Below are positions 10,970 to 22,800 of a DNA stretch of 64,000 nucleotides, one piece after another. The DNA lies in the NCBI GenBank assembly GCA_012861695.1, contig JAAOOA010000157.1, forward strand, positions 1-64,000, given 5' to 3'. The notes under the pieces are model-generated. The model saw nothing but the letters and a program-made list of their open reading frames with translations. It made no database searches and was not told the origin of the DNA. Made by a program: the position numbers and the translations under genes. The DNA comes from Trematomus loennbergii. Its lineage: Eukaryota; Chordata; Actinopteri; Perciformes; Nototheniidae. The first letter of the stretch is position 1. Every line of letters starts with the position of its first letter.

Positions 10970-12640
10970 ACACTAGAACCGCCAACGGGTAAATTTTACC
11001 CGCAGCTGTTTTTTGATTGTATGTAACTTTGTAGTCTCCCAGTCCGTGACTTTTCCTGAAAGTGTGTTATGTAGCACCCTCTGTTGTTAAAAATTGTCTA
11101 TATGAAGTCAGATTGAAAAAATTGCCAAGAAAATTGCCATTTATACCCATTAACGCCAGCGGGTAATATTTACCTCATAGAAAATGCAGCGATTTTTGCG
11201 CTATTGATTTTGCACGTACAGATGTAGCACCTCATTTCGGACGCTCCTACCCATGTGGGCCCGTGATCGGCACGGGGTGGGCCCCTGCTGAAAGGAAACC
11301 CCCCCGCAGGACTTGATACCCCCTTGATAAATAAATAAAATTATAATGAAACCAGCTGCAATGGATCATGGATCCACCAGGGGGAGCAGTGATTAAAAAG
11401 CTGCCACACTGGAACTCATGTGAAATAAACAGCTGATACTGTAGATCTACAGGTATCTGATATAGCGGATATTTGTTAAGATCCTTATGTCACGGATAGG
11501 ATCATATTCTGTGCTAAAGAAGAGACATGTAATCATTTATAAAACATCACCATGTTTTTATTTAACAAAATTGTTTGTTTGTTTGTAGCCTTTATTTAAC
11601 CAGGTTAAAAAATCCCATTGAGATCAACGATCTCTTTTTCAAGGGAGACCTGCAAAAAAAATAATAACAAATAATGTTGTTTAATCCACGTTGGCTACAA
11701 CTACAAAAACCATCGGTTTGTTTTTTCATCAGGAAATGCAGACCGGCTCAAACAAACGATTTTTAATCATCATCCTCACGATCATTTAATGTATATATGT
11801 TCGCCGTATTGACATGAAAGCACGAATAAATGTGGTTTAATCCACATAAATTATAACTACAAAAATAATCGGTTTGTTTTTATATCACATCCGACGGGAG
11901 GAAATGCAGTGCTCACGGCTCTCACTACCGATTTTTAATCCTAATTTAATCATGTTTATGTTTATGTTCGCAGAATTGATATGAAAGCACTGACAAATAT
12001 GAATATACTGTAGTCAACTTCATTAAAACGTTATTAACTTGCCCAAACTCAGTAATTCACTAAAAAGAGGTTTATTTTTAATGAAGCCTCGTCATCTCAC
12101 CATGGGCAAACTGGCTATAATATTATACTATTGTTAATAGTTTACTGTATTATTGGTGTTTAATATTACTGCTATAAAAATCACACATTGAGTTCATTGC
12201 TGTGCAATGTTAAAATCAGGCCGTTTTTTTTTTTTAATAGTCGGAATGAAACGGCAGCTCTCAGGTGATCAGCTGTGTGTTTACACACCTAATGGCCCAT
12301 CAGCCATGGCCCCCACCCCCCTCTGAGTGACAAGCTTACAGTTAGCTGTCTTTGTGTATTGCAAAGGGAGAGCAGTGATGGACGCTGCCACAATGAAACT
12401 CATATGAAATAAACAGCTGATTCCTCACACACACACACAGTAGCCTGTTGTTTCTATGCATAAAATAGTGAGAAACATGCCTCTGGTTAATTATTATATA
12501 ACTTATTTTCTCCATAAAAGCTGGTGGCTTGAAAGCAATACGGGAATTGTGATGCCGTGGCTTTATCTGACAGCATACTTACATGTATGGCCCGGGACAC
12601 ACATATTTATTTAGATATGTTTTAAACAAGTTTAAATAAA
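10970..12640. other. Mosaic of minor repeats
   Basis: A TTAACACTAGAACCGCC end (piggyBac-type look) at 10967 has no visible partner. A retroelement 3' tail (TTTATTTAACCAGGTTAAA to CAAGGGAGACC) lies at about 11585-11655. Two related segments end in GAAATAAACAGCTGAT, at about 11385-11440 and 12365-12423. No genes were seen. Confidence 0.35.
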
Positions 12641-12659
12641 AGGCTGGAGTGTTTCGTGC

Positions 12660-12925
12660 TCTGCCAGCTACAACAAGTGGGAGCGCGGTGCAAAGTATCT
12701 AGATAGAATACGGCGCTGGGTTGTTGTTGTTCTTATTATACATCATGTAGTCCGCTGTATAGAAAACTGTAGTTTCCCCACAGCAGCAGACGCACATTCA
12801 TGACGTCCGCTGGCGCATCATAAATACGTCGATAGTGTAAGTGCAGTCGGATTCTCAAAGCACTGCAGTCTCTTCTCCTAAATCCTTTTGAATTCTCCTA
12901 TCCACTATTCATTAACCCTGAAACG
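12660..12925 (+). repeat. Dispersed repeat, copy 1 (inverted copy at 44190-44450)
   Basis: Blocks shared with the reverse complement of 44190-44450 include GTAGTCCGCTGTATAGAAAA, CATGACGTCCGCTGGCGC or its variant, GTGCAGTCGGATTCTC and TTTTGAATTCTCCTATCCAC. Both copies contain a TGACGTC core. Element boundaries are unclear. Confidence 0.6.
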
Positions 12926-12959
12926 GTGTGACAAAGCTCTACCATCCCCCCTCTGTTAA

Positions 12960-13600
12960 CAAGAGATAGTAGCCTATGTTGCGGACTCTTTGTTTAAAAC
13001 TAATAGAGAGGCAAAGTCCCGCCCATCTACTTCCGACCCATGGGACCTTATTTCGGAAAAGATTATCTTTCGATCCCGTTTGAATTGTGCCACGAATTAC
13101 ACATATGATGTTTGTCAATCTTAAATAATAATTTCCATGTCAAAAAAGTCACAGTTTGTCGTAAAACTGTTGAAATATAAGACTATGAAAAATACGCAAC
13201 TAGAAAGACTACAAATCCCAGAATCCCGGTCCCGCATGCTGGCTCTTACGAACCGACTAACTATGAAGGTAGATATGGTGCAAAATGCGAGAGCGTGTAA
13301 AACCTGATGTGAGCACTTGCAGAAAAAAAATCGGAGCTTGTGTGCATACATTTACACTTGTATAAAATATCCACGTATCTGTGAACCACATTTGAAGTCA
13401 CAGAAGAAAAAAAATTAACTTAGTGATGAAATGTTCACTTGCAGAAAAATATATTTTTTAAAAATATTTTTTTCATTACAACTGCAACTTGGTTATTACA
13501 ACCTCTCAAATCAGTCATTACAACTTCACGAATCTGCTCTGTGGCAGTATAAATCGACGAATCTGCGGCCTTGACTTTTGCTACACTTATTGCGATGAAT
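12960..13600. other. No feature recognised
   Basis: Mixed A/T-rich sequence. Confidence 0.35.
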
Positions 13601-13639
13601 GTGTCGCAAAAGTAATTTTCACCTGTAGATGTGGGGGGA

Positions 13640-13785
13640 GGGAGGGGGGTTGGAGCGAAGGGGCGGAGCTATCAGAACGACGAGGCTCGGGTCACACAGT
13701 CAAAGCCATAGTCAGGTGAACGGATGACTGCGGGGCTAACGGTCCGTGTCGCTACCAGTCCGCTGACATGGCGCGTCAATCAACG
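13640..13785 (+). CDS. Putative CpG-rich promoter and first coding exon
   Basis: A GC-rich stretch with a GGGGCGGAGC box at about 13660 leads to ATG at 13768. Six codons follow (MARQST) and the exon ends at ACG/GTAAGT, a strong donor. The CpG content is clearly above that of the neighbourhood. No second exon was found within the window, so the gene, if real, has a long first intron or is a transposon 5' end. The product is unknown. Confidence 0.3.
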
Positions 13786-13789
13786 GTAA

Positions 13790-14525
13790 GTTTTGATTGA
13801 CATTACTTCCCCAGTATTACTTTGAATATTATTATTGTGATTAAGGATTAAATCCGCTATGAAGACCACCGTTTTATATCGTGCAGTTTAGCGGCAAAAT
13901 AACGTCAGTTAGCCAGCTAACGCTAGCTTTGTTGAGTTTATGCTAGCTACACAAGTAGTGGTTGTAGTCTATACACAGTAATTAATATAGCCTACTGCTT
14001 TGGCACTAACGGTTGATAACCGTTTATGAAAATAAAACCAATTTAACTGTACTGAAATAATGACGAGTTTTATAATTGTCTTGGGCTCCTGCTGTGTTTT
14101 TAGAACGAAGACTTCAGAATCTTAAAATTCCTTGACGTTTGTATGCAATTGTGCTAAATTCAACACTGGAATCAAGCAAATATGAATATGTTTGCATGAC
14201 ATTAGTTATTTATATTTTGCCATCACTTAATTATACGTTTAATACATTTAAGTCAAGCTAAGGTACATGTGATGGTAGCTAGTTAGTGCTCTTACCTGTG
14301 ATGCCTCCTCCAAACAGCATAATAACCAGACTGTACCATTAAAACTACAAGTACCAGTTCTAGATCCTTGACTTTAGACAACAATTCAAAAGACAAAATG
14401 TATTTAAAGACCAATCTTTATTTGAAGGTGCCTCTTAACCTGGGATATTAGTTATACAGTAATAGTATTGACAATCTAAAAAAACTGAGCAACTCAACGG
14501 TTCACTTTTATATTTCTTATTGTCT
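13790..14525. other. No feature recognised
   Basis: Possible intron of the 13768 exon. No other support. Confidence 0.3.
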
Positions 14526-14530
14526 AAAGC

Positions 14531-15230
14531 AGGGGTTCCCAACCACCGGTCCGCGGAGGTGTTACTGCCGGGCCGCAAAATAGCTGTGAGTTTATCGTAA
14601 TATTTGCAGAATTATAAATATATATACAAATATTTTATCATAAATTTTTTTCAAAAAGTGTTAAATTTTCGCACCTATGCCACCAGTCATATTATTTCAT
14701 CCAGTAGCTAGTTAATCTTTCACCAGAAACCGTTGAAAATGGCTTTTATGATGTTCCGAGGGATTCGGCGGCTCAGCCTAAGGTCTCAGCCTCTTGTGCG
14801 CAAGAGCATGTTACCGGTGCGCCAAGTAGGAAGAGGAGCGCACAGGAGACAACCGTTTGATTGCAGACTGTTATGTTTATGTGGGGAAATGGTGGTGCAT
14901 ACATTATTTGAGATATATTTCAAACTCGGACTTCATTTTAAGGACATGTCGGCCAGGGGTGTAGAGCTATTTGTTTAAGCACCGGATTGGCAAAACAGGA
15001 GAGTAAACCAGTCTGCCTTGATCTATGAATTAATGTCCGGGACTCTCACGGTATCTGCTGCCCGCTGCTGTTTTATAGAAGGAAACCCTCCTTCACTTCG
15101 CAGCATCAGGAGGCAGCGGGACGTACTCGGTAAAGAGCTGTGCCTTTTTACGCACCGCCTTCGCTGTGTTTAACTTAATCAGAACAGCTTAAGAGTGACT
15201 GCAGGCTGATACGTGTTAACCACACACACC
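14531..15230. mobile_element. Likely hAT remnant with only the left end visible
   Basis: CAGGGGTTCCCAACCACCGG at 14531 and GGGCCGCAAAATAGCTGTG are typical of a fish hAT left end. No inverted right end was found, so the right limit is a guess. Confidence 0.4.
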
Positions 15231-15328
15231 TCTACACACATCGAACTGCCCGATTACTCCCCCTTTTATTAGTTTTATGAAGGAGATGTCCAGTCAGTCA
15301 CCAAGGCGCATGATGTGTGTGTGTATGT

Positions 15329-16238
15329 TGAAGGAAAGAGATATGATTCTACACTGTGTTGAAGTAAACATGTATTGTTTGAACTGTTTATGTAATCACA
15401 ACGGTTTATGGGTAATCATATATATAGGAATGTTATTCTCACTTTCTACTCACTGACCTAGAGATTCTGTGTTCACACACCAACCTGAGTTCACTCCTAA
15501 AAGCAGATGTCGTCATTAAGGTCGTTAAAGACAACATTACATCCTCCTTATCACCGCTAAGACCAGATGTTGGTTTTTGAAGTTGTTTAAAGACCTCATT
15601 AAATGTATGGAGAGGGGTTTGGATGTCTGAGGGGGGGTGGTTTATGTAAAGAGCTCTCATGGGAAGTGGAGGAGTGGGGATCCCCACAGAGATAAGGGTT
15701 GACTTTTGACCTTAGGGGACTTTGGAATTTCAAGTCCTGGTGAGAACTATTGACCTCACCAGAAGCGAATCCAGCCAGTCAGGGCACTTGGGGGAGGTGG
15801 TCAGTTTAAACAGCTTCTCCCCAGGGGCTCTCTGATTCGCTTGGGAGGAAAATGGGAAGGAACAATTCAACACATCTCCGCCCCAAAATAGGGATATGTA
15901 TACGGTTGTTTGTGTGTGTAAAAATGCTTTTTGGGTTTGGTGAGTGGTTGACTCCGTTAAACTGTGTCCGCATCGCATCATTGACAGAAGGCACTCTCTT
16001 CTTGTTCGATGAGTGGTTTGATCCCGATACATTTTAGCCGCATCGCATCACGATCCTAAAAAGCCCGGGGTACTCGAGTACTCTGTATAACTTGTATATG
16101 TGTTTGGTTTCCTACTAGAAGTAAACTCAGATAATTTGTTATAACTTTGATTCCGGTGTTTTCAATTCCTTTCTTATTTAATAGAGATTTCAGCCTCATC
16201 CAACGAACGGCGCGTAGCAGAGGTGTTCTATCCCAACA
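15329..16238 (+). mobile_element. Solo LTR, copy 2 (4-bp TSD ATGT)
   Basis: It starts TGAAGG and ends TCCCAACA, flanked by ATGT at 15325-15328 and 16239-16242. It is the same family as 1777-2659 and 910 bp long. No internal region is attached. Confidence 0.72.
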
Positions 16239-16425
16239 ATGTGCTCTGCTCAGCTCAGCTCTGTGTGTTCGGTGTGTTTGTGTCTGTCTTCCGACACCGG
16301 CATATATGCAGCTGTTCCCAAAATAAATTAGTTTAATCTTAATCTCGATGTAGTGCTAAATGCTGTCGGGAGTGCACCGGAACGAACGACACTATCATAA
16401 TATCTTCTGAAAACAAATGCCAGTG

Positions 16426-16596
<171 letters not shown>

Positions 16597-16599
16597 CGG

Positions 16600-17560
16600 G
16601 TTTTTGTGAACTAAAAGGACACTTTGACCCAAACACGTTTTTTCCATCATTAGGTGGACACCCCTTTCCACTAGCTTTACAAAGATGTTTTGAATATCAA
16701 AAAATCTATTTTGAGCCATACAACACAAATCCCACTTCAAATGTCCCATACACATAGCACAACTCAAAATACAACAACCTGACACCATGCTTCATTAAGA
16801 GGACAGCAGATAATGAGCTGCATAAGCCCCGCCCATGACACAATGGTTATTTGTGAGGACAGTAGCTATACAACACACAAACATGTCACTGAAGTGTATT
16901 AAAGGGACAAACATGATTAAATGGAACATAACTTTACACAAACGTGTTGGATTGTGCATTACAAGAACAAACCTTTTATAAACGGACAAAATGTTTTGCA
17001 CAACAGCATAGGAATACCTGATTTGTGATGTAATATTTTAATAGACAATATAGTGCACCATAGATATATAGCTTAAAAGTATGTTAATGTGTTTTGGTTA
17101 TTGCTTGCCTCCTGTTTGCAATCTGTTGTTTTCATGCAAATGTAGAACCACATTCTAATACTCTCCAGAGGGGTATACTACAAGCAGGTCTTCCGAGACG
17201 AATTAAATCCATTTGCAAGTAAATGCTTATATTTGCAGCACTGCTAATTGCAATTACATCATCGATATGAAAAGAACCGATAACCATTTTATAGCAAAGT
17301 GACCGAACTGGTTTATCACTAATACAAAATGCTATTTGCCCTACAAGACTGCTCATCTACTTGGAGCATTACCGTTTAAAAGCTGATACAAAAGGACATA
17401 TTGCACCTTGCACAGTGAACAATGAGCCAAGTTTAATGGTTATTTTCACATAACATTTTCTCACATGAAAATTGAGCTAAGACTAAATCTTTATTATTTT
17501 AAACATATAACTCTCCTTCCAGCATTACCTTGGTACGACAGAGGATTAGGGCCACACAAA
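16600..17560. other. No feature recognised
   Basis: No supported frames or termini. Confidence 0.4.
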
Positions 17561-17586
17561 AAAGAAAAGATAGGAGAATAAAGTCT

Positions 17587-18346
17587 TAATTACGAGATTA
17601 AAGTAGCTATGTTAGGAGAATAAAGATGAAATTATCCCGGGGGCTGAGGGGTCATTGCAGCAGATCTTCAAGGAAGTTATATTGACAGATTGGAACTGGA
17701 ACGGATCAATAACTCATAAACAAAACTTTGCTAAAACACAAACTAACTACCGTAATAAGGTAAACAACTATCCACAATCCAATTTTCATCAAAACAACCT
17801 CACACCGGCCGCCCTCCAAGCTGGACACATAACACAGGTGTCTGTCTGCAGCCGGAGGAGAGAGGAGGGGTCATGGACCGTCTACAAAGTGCAACGCTGA
17901 AGAAAATACTGCAAATAAACTACTAAAACCACCTATTTTCGCAAACTTGCATGTGTAGTTTAAGCAACAGTATATATTGTGTGATTTAAAATGTGATGTT
18001 TGTAGCTTTATAACAGAGCAGTTATTGAGTATAGTATCTTTATTCAGCGTTGCACTTTGTAGACGGTCCCTGACCCCTCCTCTCTCCCCTGGCTGCAGAC
18101 AGACACCTGTGTGATGTGTCCAGCTCAGAGGGCGGCGGGTGTGAAGTTGTTTTGATGAAATTGGATTGTGGATAGTTGTTTACCTTATTACGGTAGTTAG
18201 TTTCTGTTTTAGCAACGTTTTGTTTATGAGTGTTTGATCCGTGAAGTTCCAATCCTTCAATATAACTATCTGCTGCAACGACCCCTCAGCCCCCGGAATG
18301 ATTTCATCTTTATTCTCCTAACATAACAGCTTTAATCTCGTAATTA
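17587..18346. repeat. Large inverted repeat, arms of about 310 bp around a loop of about 140 bp
   Basis: The left arm (17587-17902) begins TAATTACGAGATTAAAG and ends GTGCAACGCTGAA. The right arm (18042-18346) is its inverted copy, starting TTCAGCGTTGCAC and ending CTTTAATCTCGTAATTA. The arms are highly similar, with small indels and scattered substitutions. The block ATAAAGATGAAAT and the PuPy-balanced GGGGCTGAGGGGTC recur in both arms. It is probably a fold-back or long-TIR element. No TSD was recognised. Confidence 0.8.
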
Positions 18347-18436
18347 TCCTTATAATAAAACATTGCTCCTACATGTAACATAATAATGAAAAGTTTAACT
18401 GTGAACTGTCCTCACTGCATGTTCGATTAAATCTCA

Positions 18437-18693
18437 TCATCTTTTTTGTAGCAGTGCTTTTTTCTTCTGAGCCGTGCCTTGGTTCCTGACGAAGTCTCTA
18501 ATATTTTGCAAAGAGCGACCAGCCAGAATAGGATGCTCTGCTGCTTTGCACTGTCTGCATTCTATCATCGTGGCCAATCTCCCCTTGGCAATGTGTGCAT
18601 TAAAGTGTCTCAAAACTGCTGCCACCTCTTTTGGAGACCACTTCTGTTTTTGCATCCTCCTGGGATTCCTCTCCACAGCATTTTCAAGAGACT
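18437..18693 (-). CDS. C-terminal exon, SET/recombinase-like fish protein family
   Basis: The exon starts after a pyrimidine-rich TTTTTCTGTTTGTAG acceptor and ends at a stop at 18437 (85 codons incl. stop, start phase 1). It reads through KWSPKEVAAVLRHF, then KGRLATMIECRQCKAAEHP, then GRSLQNIRDFVRNQG. From memory, this W-EV-AV--HF ... EC--C ... R-LQNIRDFVRN domain closes many teleost predicted proteins. These may also carry a KMT5A-like SET domain or a tyrosine-recombinase-like region. A SET gene lies upstream on the same strand (30918-32091), so this may be its last exon, but the phases do not connect directly. A 51-nt exon at 19302-19352 joins it in phase. The biochemical role is unknown; it could be DNA- or zinc-binding through ECRQC. 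Confidence 0.5.
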
Positions 18694-18699
18694 CTACAA

Positions 18700-19290
18700 A
18701 CAGAAAAAGAGATCAGTCAATGGTAACCACGTTAACACGTATTTTATTTAAGATGTATTATGTTACTTACTAAAACTATAACTACAAATGGGTTTGGGAT
18801 GAAGGAATCGAACTGTCTTTCCGGCTTTCCTTCTTCCAATTTCTGATATTGTGCTGGTTCTGAACAATAGCATGTAGGATCAAATGCTAATGCTTGCTCT
18901 TTGCCATATTTAAACATCTGTAAGTCTAACTGTGCAGAGCTTGCAGGAATGATTCTTCTGTATGTAGGGTTACGTTTTCTTTTTTTACTTAAGCAGCTTA
19001 AAGTTAGTATTTGACATAATAATAGTACTAACAGGATCAAGTTTTCTGAGACTTGTATTTCGTCCTCACAATGTTTTTAAATGACTTCTTAACAGGAAAA
19101 AGACGCATGTAACAATATAGTTTCAGGAAACCATATTCTGATCATTTTTGGTCATGATAAACTCAAATCTTCCAGTTTAACAGAAAAATTCAGTTCATGG
19201 CTTTAACGTTTAACGCTTCACGATAACCTGAACCAGGGTTTAACCTCCATGCTTGAGAAAGTGACTCATTGGTAGTAGCAGAGTATTTTG
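18700..19290 (-). other. Open frame of unclear status (18776-19040)
   Basis: A minus-strand frame gives KYGKEQALAFDPTCYCSEPA and ends TTTTA/GTAAGT, a good donor. Its phase fits neither the exon at 18437-18693 nor that at 19302-19352. It may be an alternative exon or a chance frame. Nothing else was recognised in this stretch. Confidence 0.2.
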
Positions 19291-19301
19291 TGTACATTTA
19301 C

Positions 19302-19352
19302 CAGGTGGCTCATGCATGTCCCCTCTCCTGCCAGGCTCCTTGTCATTCTCAT
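19302..19352 (-). CDS. Possible 51-nt acidic exon
   Basis: Bounded by an AAATGCAG acceptor and a GTAAAT donor, phase 1 at both ends, with 17 codons giving ENDKEPGRRGDMHEPP. It splices in frame to the exon at 18437-18693. The charged, small exon would suit a linker. Support is splice-site logic only. Confidence 0.3.
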
Positions 19353-19699
19353 CTGCATTTGTGTTCAATGATAGAAAAGAAGAAGAAAACATCCATCTTA
19401 ACCAAGAGATTTGTGTAAATATTCAATCTTCATTTCAGCTATTATGTTATTACATGATTACAAAAGCAGGGAGTCTACACCCGCACCTTGACAAAAAAGA
19501 AAGGTGATACTTAAAGTTGTGCACCTACTGAGCAGCTCTTACTGTGGATTAGCTTATTTTAAGTAAATGTTCCAGCTCAGCTCTTGTTCTTACAATGTTG
19601 TGTCGTTTATTGTAAGGCGCTTTGGACCAAAATTAACAAAATGTATGTAGCCTTTGCTGAGAGTGATTTTAAGATATCAAAAACATTTGAAGGAGCACC

Positions 19700-19850
19700 G
19701 ACATTTAGATGATAGCAGCTTGATAGAAGAACAGCGGCTCTTCATCCTCCGCAGAATGTGGAGGTTCAACATGGACTCCAGGATACTCTGCAATTTTTAC
19801 AGGTGCACCATAGAGAGTATCCTGACTGGCTCTTGTTGTGAGTTATTACA
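19700..19850 (+). pseudogene. LINE reverse transcriptase C-terminal fragment
   Basis: The plus-strand frame gives EEQRLFILRRMWRFNMDSR then LCNFYRCTIESILTG. This is the post-RT pattern (QRL-FLRRL---FY---IES-LT) seen in many fish non-LTR elements. It runs straight into the start of the tandem array at 19829, so the first array boundary lies inside this fragment. Confidence 0.55.
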
Positions 19851-22800
19851 ATCAGGTAGAAAGACACTGATTATAGTATTTCATATCTAAAGAGTATGAT
19901 CATTCAGTTTAACAGAAGAAAAACAGCATTGACACACAGTCCTCTTAGTGTCTAAAGCTGTCCAGTAGAGTGATACACAGGACCTGTGTATCTAACCTCA
20001 GCATTCACATCCAGTCTTCATGGTTTGTAACTGGAAAGAAACATGTAACTAATACCAACATTGAGCTGTGGTTAACTCACCTGTTGAATGTCATCATAGT
20101 GGGACTCAGATGTCATGGCAGCATCTTCATACAGAGGCCGTTTCTCAATCGTGAGGATGCTTGCTTGGTAGCACAGCCGAGCCGAGCATCTTGCTTCAGA
20201 AGCGAGGCAAGAATACTTCCTGGCATTCGGAAAACAAAGAGTGGAACAGGCTAGCAAGTGTGCAGGTGTGCGTCATATGAGAGGCCCCGCTTACATCTTC
20301 CGCCACAGATTTGGGGAAATTGGTCCATGCGCAAAGCATTGTGGGGATTTTAAGGACGCGAAGTCTACCCATGTGCAGCCTCGAAATTTCCCCCAAACCA
20401 AGGACGCGGCCTCGGTAGAATTCCAAGTATGGAACAGTCCTTCGGCGGCACTCGATGACGTAGCATCCTTGAAATATTGGCTTGGAAGCCAATATCCTCG
20501 CGATTGAGAAACGGCCAGAGTCTCTGCCTCAGTGGAAATCTTGTGGATGAAGAAGGACTAAGTTTAATCACTAAACATCCAGAGTAGTACACAAATGCTT
20601 CACTGCTCTTGTTGTGAGTTATTACAATCAGGTAGAAAGACACTGATTATAGTATTTCATATCTAAAGAGTATGATCATTCAGTTTAACAGAAGAAAAAC
20701 AGCATTGACACACAGTCCTCTTAGTGTCTAAAGCTGTCCAGTAGAGTGATACACAGGACCTGTGTATCTAACCTCAGCATTCACATCCAGTCTTCATGGT
20801 TTATAACTGGAAAGAAACATGTAACTAATACCAACATTGAGCTGTGGTTAACTCACCTGTTGAATGTCATCATAGTGGGACTCAGATGCCATGGCAGCAT
20901 GTTCATACAGAGGGTGTTTCTCAATCGCGAGTACACTTGCTTGGTAGCACATGTCTGCCGAGCATCTTGCTTCAGAAGCGAGTCAAGAATACTTCCTGGC
21001 ATTCGGAAAACGAAGTGTGGAACACGCTAGCAAGTGTGCAGGTGTGCGTCATATGAGAGGCCCCGCTTACATCTTCCGCCACAGATTTGGGGAAATTGGT
21101 CCGTGCGCAAAGCATTGTGGGGATTTTAAGACCACGGAGTCTACTCATGTGCAGCCTCGATATTTCTCCAAACGGAGTACGCCGGGCTCGGTAGATTTCC
21201 AAGTATGCTGGAGATTGGAACAGTACTTCGGCGGCACTCGATGACGTAGATGCTTGAAATAGTGGCTCTGAAGCAGCTTTACTCGCGATTGAGAAACACC
21301 CAGAGTCTCTGCCTCAGTGGAAATCTTGTGGATGAAGAAGGACTAAGTTTAATCACTAAACATCCAGAGTAGTACACAATTTCACTGGCTCTTGTTGTGA
21401 GTTATTACAATCAGGTAGAAAGACACTGATTATAGTATTTCATATCTAAAGAGTATGATCATTCAGTTTAACAGAAGAAAAACAGCATTGACACACAGTC
21501 CTCTTAGTGTCTAAAGCTGTCCAGTAGAGTGATACACAGGACCTGTGTATCTAACCTCAGCATTCACATCCAGTCTTCATGGTTTGTAACTGGAAAGAAA
21601 CATGTAACTAATACCAACATTGAGCTGTGGTTAACTCACCTGTTGAATGTCATCATAGTGGGACTCAGATGTCATGGCAGCATCTTCATACAGAGGCCGT
21701 TTCTCAATCGTGAGGATGCTTGCTTGGTAGCACAGCCGAGCCGAGCATCTTGCTTCAGAAGCGAGGCAAGAATACTTCCTGGCATTCGGAAAACAAAGTG
21801 TGGAACAGGCTAGCAAGTGTGCAGGTGTGCGTCATATGAGAGGCCCCGCTTACATCTTCCGCCACAGATTTGGGGAAATTGGTCCGTGCGCAAAGCATTG
21901 TGGGGATTTTAAGGACCGAAGTCTACCCATGTGCAGCCTCGAAATTTCCCCCAAACCAAGGACGCGGCCTCGGTAGAATTCCAAGTATGCAACAGTCCTT
22001 CGGCGGCACTCGATGACGTAGCATCCTTGAAATATTGGCTTGGAAGCCAATATCCTCGCGATTGAGAAACGGCCAGAGTCTCTGCCTCAGTGGAAATCTT
22101 GTGGATGAAGAAGGACTAAGTTTAATCACTAAACATCCAGAGTAGTACACAAATGCTTCACTTGCTCTTGTTGTGAGTTATTACAATCAGGTAGAAAGAC
22201 ACTGATTATAGTATTTCATATCTAAAGAGTATGATCATTCAGTTTAACAGAAGAAAAACAGCATTGACACACAGTCCTCTTAGTGTCTAAAGCTGTCCAG
22301 TAGAGTGATACACAGGACCTGTGTATCTAACCTCAGCATTCACATCCAGTCTTCATGGTTTATAACTGGAAAGAAACATGTAACTAATACCAACATTGAG
22401 CTGTGGTTAACTCACCTGTTGAATGTCATCATAGTGGGACTCAGATGCCATGGCAGCATTTCATACAGAGGGTGTTTCTCAATCGCGAGTAGCTTGCTTG
22501 GTAGCACATGTCTGCCGAGCATCTTGCTTCAGAAGCGAGTCAAGAATACTTCCTGGCATTCGGAAAACGAAGTGTGGAACACGCTAGCAAGTGTGCAGGT
22601 GTGCGTCATATGAGAGGCCCCGCCTTACATCTTCCGCCACAGATTTGGGGAAATTGGTCCGTGCGCAAAGCATTGTGGGGATTTTAAGACCGCGGAGTCT
22701 ACTCATGTGCAGCCTCGATATTTCTCCAAACGGAGTACGCCGGGCTCGGTAGATTTCCAAGTATGCTGGAGATTGGAACAGTACTTCGGCGGCACTCGAT

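Noticed and set aside
15329..16238. Paired LTRs of one 14-kb provirus with 1777-2659
   Set aside because: Each LTR has its own distinct TSD and no retroviral genes lie between them.
18776..19040. An additional exon of the SET/C-terminal gene
   Set aside because: The donor is good, but its phase fits neither neighbouring exon and no acceptor keeps the frame open.
20137..20515. Transib element because of the 5-bp TSD
   Set aside because: The termini start GCCG or GGTG instead of CAC, and no transposase relative is visible. The TSD length alone is not enough.
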